Below, piece after piece: positions 1-8,121 of a DNA stretch of 9,055 bases (positions are counted from its first letter, which is position 1; the number at the start of each line of letters is the position of its first letter). Source of the stretch: Burkholderiales bacterium (GTDB lineage Bacteria > Pseudomonadota > Gammaproteobacteria > Burkholderiales > Casimicrobiaceae). The DNA lies in NCBI GenBank assembly GCA_025354075.1, contig JANXNO010000557.1, forward strand, positions 1 to 9,055. The letters are read 5' to 3'. A program made the translations under genes and the position numbers. The notes below the pieces were generated by a model, which saw nothing but the letters and a program-made list of their open reading frames with translations, made no database searches and was not told the DNA's origin.

Positions 1-674
1 AACACCTGCATATCGACGTCAAGCAAATCACCAATGCGCGCTATCGTGACATCGGCCGCAGGATAGGTCGCATCGTTTTTCGGGTCGAGCGCATAGTGTC
101 CCTGACGCGGAAAAACGGACGTGAGACGTTCATTCATCACAGCTTTCATCGCGGCGAGCACGCGAAGTTTGTCATCGACCATGACATAGTGTGCGGCGGG
201 ATAGCGCCGCTGCACCGCGTCGAGCATCAACTCCTTGTGGATGTAGATCAATACCCGTCCCTCGACGGCGTCCCACAGGCCAGAACGTTGCACCTTGCGC
301 GGTTGAAAAACAACGTCACCGTCAGAAAGGATGACGGTACGACCGAACAGATTCAAGTGATCGATGACCTGCAGCGCCCTGGGATACAGGCGTTGTGCGA
401 ACGGATAATCGACCAGAAAGGACGACATTTGCAACAGTCCGGGCTCACTGGTGAGCGAGCGTTCGGCGTCGAGTCGATAGCGTTGCAACGCGCCAAGGTA
501 ATCGGCGTATCCCAACTCGGTGCGCAATGCTTCAAAAATCAACCAGTATCGGCTTGCGCTAACTTCGCCGAAATTGCGAACCAGATGCACACCCAGCTCA
601 GCGATGATCTGGTCGTTGTCGAGAAGCGTGTTGTCCACATCGAGCAGGAATACGATGTCACGAGTTGGCTGCAT
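1..674 (-). CDS. HAD-family hydrolase, 3' end outside the window
   Basis: This reading frame is open from ATG at 674 to the window edge, giving 224 residues with no stop. It carries the haloacid dehalogenase signatures in order. Motif I is LLDVDNTLL, with the nucleophile Asp12 and acid/base Asp14. Motif II is the Ser in VILSDGD, near residue 123. A Lys in IHKEL and the acidic motif IV, MVDDK, follow. Such enzymes are usually cytosolic Mg-dependent phosphatases or dehalogenases that form an aspartyl intermediate; the substrate cannot be told from the sequence. The helical insert after motif I suggests a C1-type cap. A GAGGTG Shine-Dalgarno sequence ends 4 bases before the ATG; an in-frame GTG two codons upstream is less likely because it overlaps that site. 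HAD proteins of this type are about 220-240 residues, so only a few residues should be missing. The HAD assignment is firm; the specific function is unknown. Confidence 0.88.
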   Translation of the reverse strand, partial: MQPTRDIVFLLDVDNTLLDNDQIIAELGVHLVRNFGEVSASRYWLIFEALRTELGYADYLGALQRYRLDAERSLTSEPGLLQMSSFLVDYPFAQRLYPRALQVIDHLNLFGRTVILSDGDVVFQPRKVQRSGLWDAVEGRVLIYIHKELMLDAVQRRYPAAHYVMVDDKLRVLAAMKAVMNERLTSVFPRQGHYALDPKNDATYPAADVTIARIGDLLDVDMQV

Positions 675-857
675 CGACACCTCAAGCGCAGATCAGATCG
701 GTAAACGCAACACCGGTTCTTGACCGTTTGGCGGAGTACGTCGCATCATTCGAACGAGTGCCCAATGCCTCATCGGCGTGCTGACCCGCACGCCAGTGCT
801 CAAACGTATCCACACGCTCAAGCACTATAACTACGGCGCGGACGCCAGCGGCTGTGT

Positions 858-877
858 GGTGTTCGCAAGCGTACTGT
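858..877. promoter_or_regulatory. Weak copy of the Crp-associated palindrome
   Basis: The central 14 bases, GTTCGCAAGCGTAC, match the core GTNCGNTANCGNAC of the palindrome at 8932-8951 at 9 of 10 defined positions. The outer bases do not match. It lies 184 bases upstream of the HAD hydrolase start, in the gene-free region. One such core match could be expected by chance in a window this size with moderate probability, so this is only a candidate. Confidence 0.3.
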
Positions 878-1119
878 TCCGATTCGCGAGGTGCGGTGAC
901 CAATCCGCGCAACCGTGCGATGACGCAATCGTGCAGAAAATTCCAATGCGGCAGAGAAACATGCGGTTGCCCTGCTAGACGGACTTTCAAATGATTGCCT
1001 GTAACCGGCTACGACCTTGAACATGCGACATTCCACAAGGATGAAAAATTGTGAAGCGTCTGTGCGAAACAGCGCGCCTCACCACCAATCCTTACTTGTA
1101 GACACGAAGCGAGCCAGCG

Positions 1120-1139
1120 TCTGTTCGCCACCGCACATA
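1120..1139. promoter_or_regulatory. Operator-like palindrome, near-identical to the one at 8932
   Basis: TCTGTTCGCCACCGCACATA differs from the palindrome upstream of the Crp/Fnr regulator gene (8932-8951) at only two of 20 positions. Similarity continues into the right flank (AGCCAAGCG here, AGCAATAGCG there). The two half-sites agree at 6 of 10 paired positions. It lies 357 bases before the repeat protein gene and 445 bases before the HAD gene, on opposite strands, with no clear promoter next to it. Binding by one of the window's Crp/Fnr-type regulators is an inference. Confidence 0.55.
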
Positions 1140-1496
1140 GCCAAGCGAAATCACACGAATCGGGGAAGCACATCGTCCGGCGATAGCAGACGCAATGCGC
1201 CAAGCACGTGAACGAGCATTCACGAGCTGCTTACACGCCGGCTGCTGAACGCGTCCGCCGGCGATATCACATGACAACTATTGGTGGCAAATGCAGACAT
1301 CACGTCGCTTGGCGGTGTCGTTACGGTGTAGTCATACGCCTACCTGGTCGAATCCCATTCGCCGACAGACACCGCACGGCCTTCCTTGAATACTCCTCAC
1401 TCTAATCATTGGAATCGTCGGAGATGACGTGCCAGTGCTTGGCAGAACGGTGATTCTTCCAGTCATCGATGATTAACTTAAGTCAGGAAATTTCAA

Positions 1497-1928
1497 ATGA
1501 AACGTACCCACATCGCACCCTTTATTCTGAGTTTGGCAATGGCTGCAACTGCCGGTCTCGTCCAAGCACAAAGCCCTATGGGTGGTGCCAGCGCTCCGCC
1601 GATGGCGATGAAGATGGATCGCAGCGAGTTCTACAAAATGTACACGTACGACACCGTAAACGACATGTGGGTGATGAACCCAGGTATGTCGCCTCCTGCG
1701 GGTGTGCGTTCGCGCGCAGAAGTCAAGGCGGAGCGTGACGCGTTCCTCAGCATGAACCGCTACGACAGTGTTACCAGCAAATGGGTTCCGATCAGTGGCA
1801 AGCCTCGCGACATGAGCACAATGTCGCGCGAGGAAGTTCGCGCTGAAACGGCCAATTTCCTGCGCACACATCGCTATGATGAGGCGAACAGCAAGTGGCA
1901 GATGCAATCAGGTAGCGGCGCGCAGTAG
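1497..1928 (+). CDS. Secreted protein with three 38-residue-period repeats, function unknown
   Basis: The 143-residue product begins with a typical Sec signal peptide: basic start MKRTH, a hydrophobic core, and probable cleavage after VQA at residue 24. The mature protein holds three copies of an F-x-x-x-x-x-YD-x-x-x-x-x-W unit with Phe at 45, 83 and 121 and Trp at 58, 96 and 134, an exact 38-residue spacing. The second and third copies are each preceded by a helix-like SR-x-EV-x-AE segment (72-79 and 110-117). The first linker is rich in Met and Pro. The protein is probably periplasmic or exported. An AGGAAA ribosome binding site lies 6 bases before the ATG. It is the only plus-strand gene, and a hairpin terminator follows its TAG. 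The SR-x-EV-x-AE segments recall short betaproteobacterial exported proteins of the DUF4148 kind, but I do not recognise the family with confidence. Confidence 0.85.
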   Translation: MKRTHIAPFILSLAMAATAGLVQAQSPMGGASAPPMAMKMDRSEFYKMYTYDTVNDMWVMNPGMSPPAGVRSRAEVKAERDAFLSMNRYDSVTSKWVPISGKPRDMSTMSREEVRAETANFLRTHRYDEANSKWQMQSGSGAQ

Positions 1929-1936
1929 TCGTTGCA

Positions 1937-1960
1937 AAGCCGCGCAGTGAGGCGCGGCTT
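1937..1960. terminator. Hairpin terminator between convergent genes
   Basis: A perfect 9-bp stem (AAGCCGCGC / GCGCGGCTT) encloses a 6-base loop, starting 8 bases after the stop of the repeat protein gene. The phospholipase-D gene ends at 2018 on the opposite strand, so the hairpin could serve both transcripts. No long T-run follows on either side, so efficiency is uncertain. Confidence 0.7.
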
Positions 1961-2017
1961 GGCGCTTTCCGGCAATGCAGGGCCAAAAAGGCATCGCGTC
2001 GAAAAACGTATCACCCT

Positions 2018-3442
2018 TTATAGCCAATATTGCCAGACGCTGGCGAACAGTTCTTTGACGCGCACGTCTACGGGTCGACGCGTCCACTGCGCCAACGTAA
2101 GCTTGTCCGACTGAGCAAGATCTTTGTCAAACATCGATTGAACTTGCGCCCCAAATTCCACGCCCAGCACCACAGCGTTGATCTCTCGGTTATGCAGAAA
2201 ACTTCGCCAGTCTAGGTTAGTCGAGCCTATGGTCGCCCACACGCCATCAATCAGCGCCGTTTTTGAGTGCAATATGACGCCTTGACGCTCATATATTTTT
2301 ACGCCAGCAGTGAGTAGCTCCTCGTAGTAGCCTCGCCCCGCATAAAAGGTCAGCCACGAATCGGTCTGACTCGGCAGTATTAATTTGACATCAACCCCGC
2401 GCTGCACGGCCGCCTTTAAAGCCGCTATCAATTGCGGATCGGGTACGAAATAGGCATTGGTTAAGTGAATAGTCGTCTCGGCACTGGCAATGGCAGACAG
2501 CAGGGTAACGTAGATCAGGCTGTACGGATCGTCCGGAGAGCTGCCGACGGCGCGCACAACCTGCTTTCCGGCAACTTCGAGCGGCGGAAAGAATTTTTTT
2601 GCTGGCAGTGGATCACCCTTCTGGCTCGCCCACGTCTCAAGAAACAACTTTTGAAATTCGGCAACTACAGGTCCCTGCAACTGCAAATCAGTGTCGCGCC
2701 ACGCCAAACTGCCGTCGCTTGGCACCTTTGAACGCTGACTAAACGAGCCCCCGGAGTAAACGCTGCTGATATTGATGCCGCCCAAAAAGGCCGTGCGACC
2801 ATCGACGATCAACAGCTTTCTGTGATCACGCTGGTTGAGCTCCCACCCCTTACGCGCAAGCAGCGGGTTGATCGGGTTGTATTCAAGAATCTTTACACCG
2901 CTGTCAATTAGCGGCTTAAAAAAAGCAGCAGGTGTCGCAAACGTACCCGCGCTGTCGCGAATGAGATTGACTTGAACACCCTGCTGCTGTTTGCCGACAA
3001 GTGCGCGAGCGAATCGCTGTCCCACCTCGTCGTCCTCCAGCAGGTACGTCTCCATGTTGATGTGATCTTTCGCTGCCGCAATGGAGGCGAACATCGCGCG
3101 GTACGTTGCGGGCCCGTCCTGGAGCAATACCACCTCATTGCCCGCACTGAGCGGTGTTCCGACCAGGGCCTCCTCCAGCGCAAGGTGGCGATCAAAAATG
3201 TCTGTTGCAACACCGCTCGCTTGGAGTCGATCAAGCACCGCTTTGCTTTGCGCAGGGGAAAGCGGACCACGCGATCCCTGGAGCTGCGGCACGGCACCGC
3301 GTGTTCGTGCAAGGTCCGGATTGACGGTGGGAAGAATGCTGCATGCTCCCATGCCGAACGCGGTGATCACCAGCGCGACACCGACGGTGAGCCTGGGGTG
3401 CGAGCGGCTCATCACGTCAGACCATTGGCACCGGTCACTCAC
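2018..3442 (-). CDS. Phospholipase D / cardiolipin synthase-like lipoprotein
   Basis: The 474-residue protein has two HKD catalytic motifs of the phospholipase D superfamily: H207-x-K209-x4-D214 followed by GG, and H392-x-K394-x4-D399 followed by GS-x-N. Both are complete, so the enzyme should be active. The overall length and spacing, and motifs such as [11 protein letters not shown] (131-141) and NAYFVPD (329-335), resemble bacterial cardiolipin synthases, which join phosphatidyl groups to make cardiolipin. A hydrophobic segment ending in the lipobox GMGAC (Cys34) suggests a membrane-anchored lipoprotein facing the periplasm. The GTG start overlaps the TGA of the upstream dehydrogenase gene by 4 bases, implying translational coupling. 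ATG at 3412, giving a more conventional signal peptide, is the alternative. Neither start has a strong Shine-Dalgarno sequence. Substrate (phospholipid synthesis, exchange or hydrolysis) is not decided by the sequence. This is the last gene of its operon. Confidence 0.88.
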   Translation of the reverse strand: MSDRCQWSDVMSRSHPRLTVGVALVITAFGMGACSILPTVNPDLARTRGAVPQLQGSRGPLSPAQSKAVLDRLQASGVATDIFDRHLALEEALVGTPLSAGNEVVLLQDGPATYRAMFASIAAAKDHINMETYLLEDDEVGQRFARALVGKQQQGVQVNLIRDSAGTFATPAAFFKPLIDSGVKILEYNPINPLLARKGWELNQRDHRKLLIVDGRTAFLGGINISSVYSGGSFSQRSKVPSDGSLAWRDTDLQLQGPVVAEFQKLFLETWASQKGDPLPAKKFFPPLEVAGKQVVRAVGSSPDDPYSLIYVTLLSAIASAETTIHLTNAYFVPDPQLIAALKAAVQRGVDVKLILPSQTDSWLTFYAGRGYYEELLTAGVKIYERQGVILHSKTALIDGVWATIGSTNLDWRSFLHNREINAVVLGVEFGAQVQSMFDKDLAQSDKLTLAQWTRRPVDVRVKELFASVWQYWL

Positions 3443-4775
3443 AATGCCGCGCTTACGCGCCAGATCACATTTCCGACATCGTCAGCAACGAGTAACGCGC
3501 CTTTTTTATCGATGACAACACCCACAGGCCGACCGAAAGCATCTCCGCTGTCGCTGAGAAATCCGGACAAAACGTCAACCGGCGCAGCCCCTGTGCTCCT
3601 GCCTTGAACGAACGGGACGAATATCACTTTGTACCCGCTGTGAGGGCGACGATTCCACGAGCCGTGTTGGCCGATGAACATTCCATTTGAGAAGGCGCTG
3701 GGCAGCGAATTGCCGCTCGCGAATGCGAGGCCCAATGACGCCGTGTGCGACCCCAGGGCGTAATCAGGCATGCGGGCTTTGGCGACCCACTCGGGACTTT
3801 GCGGCTTGACCCGCTCATCGACGTGCTGCCCGAAATAGCTGTAAGGCCACCCATAAAAAGCACCGTCTTTAACCGATGTCAAATAGTCTGGCACGAGATC
3901 ACTGCCGAGTTCGTCACGCTCGTTGACAACGGTCCACAATGCCCCATTGGTTGGTTCCCACGCCAGTCCATTCGGGTTGCGCAGGCCTGACGCGTAAATG
4001 CGGTGCGATCCGCTTTTGAGATCCACTTCCCAAATCGTTGCGCGCCCTGCCTCGACGTCCATTCCCCGTTCAGCGACGTTCGAGTTTGATCCCACAGTGA
4101 CGTAGATTTTGCTGCCGTCGGGACTGGCGATCAGATTCTTTGTCCAGTGATGATTAATCGGCCCTGCGGGCAAATCAACAATCTTCGTCGGCACAGCAGT
4201 AATGTGTGTATCACCTGAGGCGTACGGCAAGCGCAGCACCGAATCGGTGTTCGCGATGTACAGGTCGCTACCCACTAGCGCCATTCCAAAGGGCGAATTC
4301 AAGCCCTCAACCAGCACGCTACGCAGGTCAGCAACGCCGTCCCCATCGGTATCGCGCAGCAGCACGATGCGATTCGCACTCGTTGTCGCTGCGCCGGCCC
4401 GCTTCATCACCCAACCCATTACCCAGCCCTTGACCCCGGTGGCGTCCTCGGGTTTGGGTGGCGCATTGGTTTCCGCAACCAACACGTCGCCGTTGGGCAG
4501 CACGCACAGCCATCGCGGATGATCGAGATCGCGCGCGAACGCGGCCACCGTGGTGCCCCGTGCAGGTACAGGCGTTTTGCCAGCGGGCCAGCCTTTTGCC
4601 GGTGCAATGTTGACTGTCGGGATGACCGAACGCGCCGGTGCTGGCAAGGTAGGTTGTGGCCCGAATCCAGCAGCCGCCGGTAACTTCGCCATGTCGCTAC
4701 ACGCGCCAAGGGCTAAAGTTACGCCCACCAGAATCGGCAGGTGCCGCATCCCCCGGATGCCCGCACCTGCAGCGG

Positions 4776-4779
<4 letters not shown>
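3439..4779 (-). CDS. Sorbosone dehydrogenase-like (PQQ-type beta-propeller) lipoprotein
   Basis: The protein is 446 residues from ATG at 4779. It has a signal peptide ending in lipobox LGAC (Cys27), so it is probably an outer-membrane or periplasmic lipoprotein. The rest shows the repeated strands of a six-bladed propeller as in soluble glucose/L-sorbosone dehydrogenases. Landmarks in order are [12 protein letters not shown] (94-105), [16 protein letters not shown] (164-179), HHWTKN (210-215), [11 protein letters not shown] (266-276), [11 protein letters not shown] (343-353), IGQHGSWNR (369-377) and [10 protein letters not shown] (412-421). Family members oxidise sugars or aldoses with PQQ; the His in HHW is a likely catalytic candidate, by analogy only. 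The substrate is unknown. The start was chosen because its ATG overlaps the TGA of the DUF3309 gene (ATGA); ATG at 4749 is the alternative. An open frame continues upstream to 4854, but this would overlap most of the DUF3309 gene. The stop overlaps the phospholipase-D start. Confidence 0.85.
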
Positions 4780-5343
<564 letters not shown>

Positions 5344-5374
5344 TGACGTAAAAAAAGATGGGGTGCGGTGCGGT

Positions 5375-5899
5375 TTAAGCCAGCACAGGTTTCTGTGTGT
5401 GCGTGGACAAATCCGTTAATGTGTCATGGTCGCCCATGCCAATAGGCGTACTCGCCAGCACCGATGCGGCCAAAGCAAACATGCGGACCATTTTGCTATT
5501 CGGTGCATCCCAATATTCGGCGCTTTCTGGCACGAATTTAAGGAGTGCGATATTGCTCGACTCGGGCCCTTCAGGAAACCACGGGCGCGCAAAGGGTGTC
5601 CACAATTTATCGATGTGCGCACGCTCGACATGAATTTCGCCGCGCCCTGCAATCGACACATACGTGGCGTTACCTTCGTCGCTGAAAGCAACATTCACCA
5701 TGCGCAAATGCTCGATCCTCGCTGAGCGCAGATCGGAAAAAAACCAGATTGCGCCATTGCCATCCATTTCGATCGGTGACATCGGGCGGCTCACCAGCGC
5801 ACCTTCGGCATTTTGCGTGGTCATCATAACTACGTTGATGCCGTCAATGCGCTTGCCAAGTTCAATCAGTTCAGTGCTGCTTTGGGGTTCGATCTTCAA
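5375..5899 (-). CDS. Pyridoxamine 5'-phosphate oxidase-like general stress protein
   Basis: The 174-residue protein matches the split-barrel flavin-binding fold of pyridoxamine phosphate oxidase-like stress proteins (the general stress protein 26 group). Recognisable elements are [16 protein letters not shown] (25-40), the AIWFFSD strand (50-56), [21 protein letters not shown] (80-100), [19 protein letters not shown] (106-124) and EYWD (128-131). These proteins bind FMN or F420 in the cytosol; their physiological reaction is mostly unknown, and no vitamin B6 role should be assumed. A strong GAGGAG ribosome binding site lies 6 bases before the ATG. The gene stands 91 bases after the broken regulator gene and 59 bases before the collagen-like gene, all on one strand. 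It could therefore head, or be co-transcribed with, the envelope operon. A seven-A run in the 59-base gap (T-run on the coding strand) has no clear stem before it. Confidence 0.87.
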   Translation of the reverse strand: MKIEPQSSTELIELGKRIDGINVVMMTTQNAEGALVSRPMSPIEMDGNGAIWFFSDLRSARIEHLRMVNVAFSDEGNATYVSIAGRGEIHVERAHIDKLWTPFARPWFPEGPESSNIALLKFVPESAEYWDAPNSKMVRMFALAASVLASTPIGMGDHDTLTDLSTHTQKPVLA

Positions 5900-5990
5900 G
5901 TTCGACTCCTCTGATGGGTAAGGATCAATGTTCCCGCCTTGATGACATTCGGCCTATCGGTGTTAGCCGCCTTCCCCTGTGAGCAACGTC

Positions 5991-6692
5991 CTACCTGTGT
6001 TCGCAAAATAGTGTGCTACACCCGGCTCGATCCGTTGCGTAGCAGCAACAGTCGACGGCTTCGAGCCCACTGCGGTTCAGCACCGTCAGTGCGCCCCGGT
6101 GATATTCGATCAAACCTGCGCGTTGCAAGGCACCCGCCGCTGCCGTGACACCGACGTGACGCACGCCCAGCATGTAAGCCAGAAACTACTGCGTGGCGTG
6201 AACACTCTTTGAATGCGCGCGATCTTCGCTCATCAATAACCAGCGCGCCAGACACGGCCTGATCAAATGAAAGCGAAGACACGCGACAGACGTTGCCAGC
6301 TGCGACAGCAACACAAACAGATAACGATTCACGCCTTGTTGCAACGCCGTGCTTTGCGCCAATTCTTTGCGAAACGTTGCCACGCCCATACGTCGCGCAC
6401 AACCCGTGCCCCGCAGCACTGCGTTCAACGGCGACGTGTGCACGCCCAGAACCAGGTGCGCGCCGACCATGCCCTCACGCCCCACCATAGCGACCGCAAC
6501 ACCTGGACGTCCTTTTACGACCGCAATCATCGATATGAATCCGTCAATCAGAAAGTAAACGTAGGGCATCGACTGGCGGGCGTCGCACAAGACCGCGGCC
6601 AGCACCAGCGGCACCTGCTCGCATGAAGCAATCAGATGGGAACGATCTGTGCGCGGAAGGCGTTCGATCAAATGGTTCGCTGCGGTGGCCAA
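5991..6692 (-). pseudogene. Crp/Fnr-family regulator interrupted by an in-frame TAG
   Basis: In one reading frame this encodes a full-length Crp/Fnr-type protein of about 233 codons. An N-terminal cNMP-binding-like barrel runs from ANHLIERLPRTDR through VYFLIDGFISMIAV to GREGMVGAHLVLG. A dimerisation helix and a C-terminal helix-turn-helix, LAYMLGVRHVGVTAAAGALQ, follow. Codon 169 is TAG (6186-6188), at a place where relatives have Glu in HVTQEFLA; one GAG-to-TAG change explains it. The product would stop after 168 residues without DNA-binding domain. No frameshift is visible. The start is uncertain: TTG at 6692 has GGAG 7 bases upstream and gives the usual family N-terminus; the frame remains open upstream to about 6962. 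It belongs to a different subgroup from the two intact regulators beside it. A restart at ATG 6173 could give a separate 60-residue HTH peptide, but no good ribosome site was seen. Confidence 0.85.
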
Positions 6693-6822
6693 AATGGCGC
6701 TCCGGTAGGCTTTGATAAGGCAAGCTCCGCTCGATCGCCTCAACGTTGATGCGTGAACCAGGGCGACACCGACGAAACCAATGTTGGGCAGTCGCCAAGT
6801 CTGGGGTTTGCCGCGCCAGAAG

Positions 6823-6842
6823 ACCGTCTGCTGGCGAACATA
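6823..6842 (-). promoter_or_regulatory. Half-conserved Crp-associated palindrome upstream of the broken regulator
   Basis: Read on the minus strand, TATGTTCGCCAGCAGACGGT shares its first nine bases exactly with the palindrome at 8932-8951, while the second half-site is mostly lost (13 of 20 matches overall). It lies 131 bases upstream of the proposed TTG start, in the 259-base gap between two regulator genes. It may be a decayed operator, or chance. Confidence 0.3.
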
Positions 6843-6951
6843 GCTGCGGTGATTGTTTCGTGATCGCCAATCGCGGTACGTTTGATCGAGCCCGTCGTTG
6901 CAGCGACCGATGACGCTTCCCCGCTGCACGGCTTGCGCCGGGAAGCAGGCT

Positions 6952-7722
6952 CTACGCCGCAATCAGCATCGGTACCAGCGGGCGTGAAGCCACCGATGCT
7001 GGCAGCAAGCGGTGATGTTCCTTTGAAACAGCGGCATAGCACTCGCAGGCACGCTGCTCCAGGCGGCGCCGATCTAGCACCGAGATGTGGCCGCGTTGAT
7101 AACGAATCACACCGTCGCACTGAAGTTTGAGGGCCGCTGCGGTCACGCCTTCACGACGCACCCCCAACAAACTGGCAAGACCTTCCTGCGTCATGGCAAC
7201 CTCGTCTGAGGTGGCGCGGTCCATCGCGGTGAGTAAGCGACGTGCAAGCTGCTGGTCTATGGTGTGGTGGCGATTACACGCCGCCATTTGCATTACCTGC
7301 GTAATCAACGACTGGGTGTAGCGCAGCAAGAGCTGCAGCGCAGCACCGGCGCGCTCCACCTCCATTTTCACCAGCAACGATGGCAGGCGAAAGCATTGCC
7401 CGGCGCTTTGCACCACGGCCCGGTTGAGCATGGTGTGGCCGCCCATAATCATCGAAACGCCGACCACGCCATCGTTGCCGACTACAGCCACCTCGGAGGT
7501 GCCACCGTCAACCGTCGTGCACAGCAACGAAATGACGGCGGTCGTCGGAAAATACATATAGGCCGTACGACTGCTCGATTCGCACACCACTTTGCCCGAT
7601 GCGAAATCAACCTGCTCAAGGTAGGGCAACCAGCGGGCCCACTCGCTCGCCGGTAGCGCCGCCAAGAGTTGGTTCTGACGCGGATCGGACGTTTTGCAAG
7701 TACTGCGTGTCAACAAATTCAT
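6952..7722 (-). CDS. Crp/Fnr-family transcriptional regulator
   Basis: The 256-residue protein has a cNMP-binding-like beta-barrel (about 20-110) with YMYFPTTAVISLL (55-67) and VAVVGNDGVVGVSMIMGG (78-95). A long dimerisation helix (about 125-165) is followed by a Crp-type winged helix-turn-helix (177-216) with recognition helix LGVRREGVTAAALKLQ. The segment GGHTMLNRAVVQSAG replaces the phosphate-binding cassette of cAMP-binding Crp, so cAMP may not be its ligand. Cys residues are scattered, without the N-terminal Fnr iron-sulfur pattern. It is very similar throughout to the regulator at 8122-8841, and the recognition helices are nearly identical, so both may bind the same operator. ATG at 7722 was chosen (GAG 6 bases upstream); GTG at 7764 would add 14 residues but has no ribosome site. 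The C-terminal tail after LLPAS is longer than in the paralog. Confidence 0.88.
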   Translation of the reverse strand: MNLLTRSTCKTSDPRQNQLLAALPASEWARWLPYLEQVDFASGKVVCESSSRTAYMYFPTTAVISLLCTTVDGGTSEVAVVGNDGVVGVSMIMGGHTMLNRAVVQSAGQCFRLPSLLVKMEVERAGAALQLLLRYTQSLITQVMQMAACNRHHTIDQQLARRLLTAMDRATSDEVAMTQEGLASLLGVRREGVTAAALKLQCDGVIRYQRGHISVLDRRRLEQRACECYAAVSKEHHRLLPASVASRPLVPMLIAA

Positions 7723-8121
7723 GGCGTACTCGATAAATGTTTCGAGGCTCCATGTTCTTGTCACGCGCGACGTGCAGCTATCGGCGGTAGCCGCCGGTTG
7801 CTGTGGGTGTATTCCTACGTTTTTGCACCTCAGCTATTTTCGTACAGCTTTCGGCTACAACACCCGTCGCTTTTACGAAGAAGGCAATAAATCTTTATAA
7901 GTCGATATATGGACAAAATCGATACTAGCCCATGTTAATAGGGCGTTTAAGAGAAAAGCTGTATCTTTTAAAGGTCACGCAGTAGCTTTCGAATTGCAAC
8001 GGAATCTGTGACCGCGTACAAAACGAACGATGAACCCGTTGCGAACGCGTTCGCGATTGCGTTGGTGTGATTGCAAGCAACGACGAAGGTCGTCCCGGCA
8101 AATTCCGCCGACGCTCGCGCG
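7723..8121. other. Intergenic region between two regulator genes, AT-rich centre
   Basis: No gene is supported in these 399 bases. About 7850-7985 is markedly richer in A and T than its surroundings and is the likely promoter region of the downstream regulator. On the minus strand, TTAAAC and TAGTAT are 17 bases apart, and TATAAA follows further down, but neither pair is strong. Other structures are a 6-bp dyad CGGCGG-TAG-CCGCCG (7782-7796), a 5-bp hairpin ACGAC-GAAG-GTCGT (8080-8093) just after the upstream regulator gene, and a perfect palindrome at 8041-8054. Confidence 0.5.
8041..8054. repeat. Perfect 14-base palindrome GCGAACGCGTTCGC
   Basis: The sequence equals its own reverse complement. 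It contains two GTTCGC half-sites like those in the operator at 8932-8951, but pointing outward instead of inward. It lies 68 bases beyond the stop of the upstream regulator gene and 319 bases before the next start. Confidence 0.6.

Larger units (their letters stand above)
675..1496. other. Gene-free region of about 820 bases
   Basis: No reading frame here has a convincing start, ribosome binding site and protein-like composition. The longest open frames, about 60-100 residues on both strands, are rich in Arg, His, Cys and Ser and look like random translations. The stretch separates the divergently transcribed HAD hydrolase and the repeat protein gene, so it must hold both promoters, but no strong sigma-70 hexamer pair could be picked out. 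It contains one good operator-like palindrome (1120-1139) and one weaker one (858-877). It may hold a non-coding RNA or decayed genes; nothing seen proves either. Confidence 0.6.

Noticed and set aside
724..978. Open frame containing LTRTPVL, recalling the N-terminus of threonine dehydratases
   Set aside because: Only a handful of residues match. There is no lysine motif (the PLP-binding S-F-K segment), no ribosome binding site, and the rest is rich in Cys, Arg and His; a remnant cannot be excluded but is not supported.
1473..1907. 144-residue minus-strand frame rich in His and Arg
   Set aside because: It is antisense to the signal-peptide-bearing repeat protein, which has a good ribosome binding site and regular repeats.
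2972..3607. 211-residue plus-strand frame
   Set aside because: It lies opposite two well-supported minus-strand genes and has the Arg/His/Cys-rich composition of a shadow frame.
7779..7798. GC-rich dyad upstream of the 6952-7722 regulator as a fourth copy of the operator
   Set aside because: Only 12 of 20 positions match, and half of the similarity comes from the central GCTACCGC; key outer G-T and A-C positions are missing.
8080..8093. Intrinsic terminator after the 8122-8841 regulator
   Set aside because: The stem is only 5 bp with a 4-base loop and no T-run follows.
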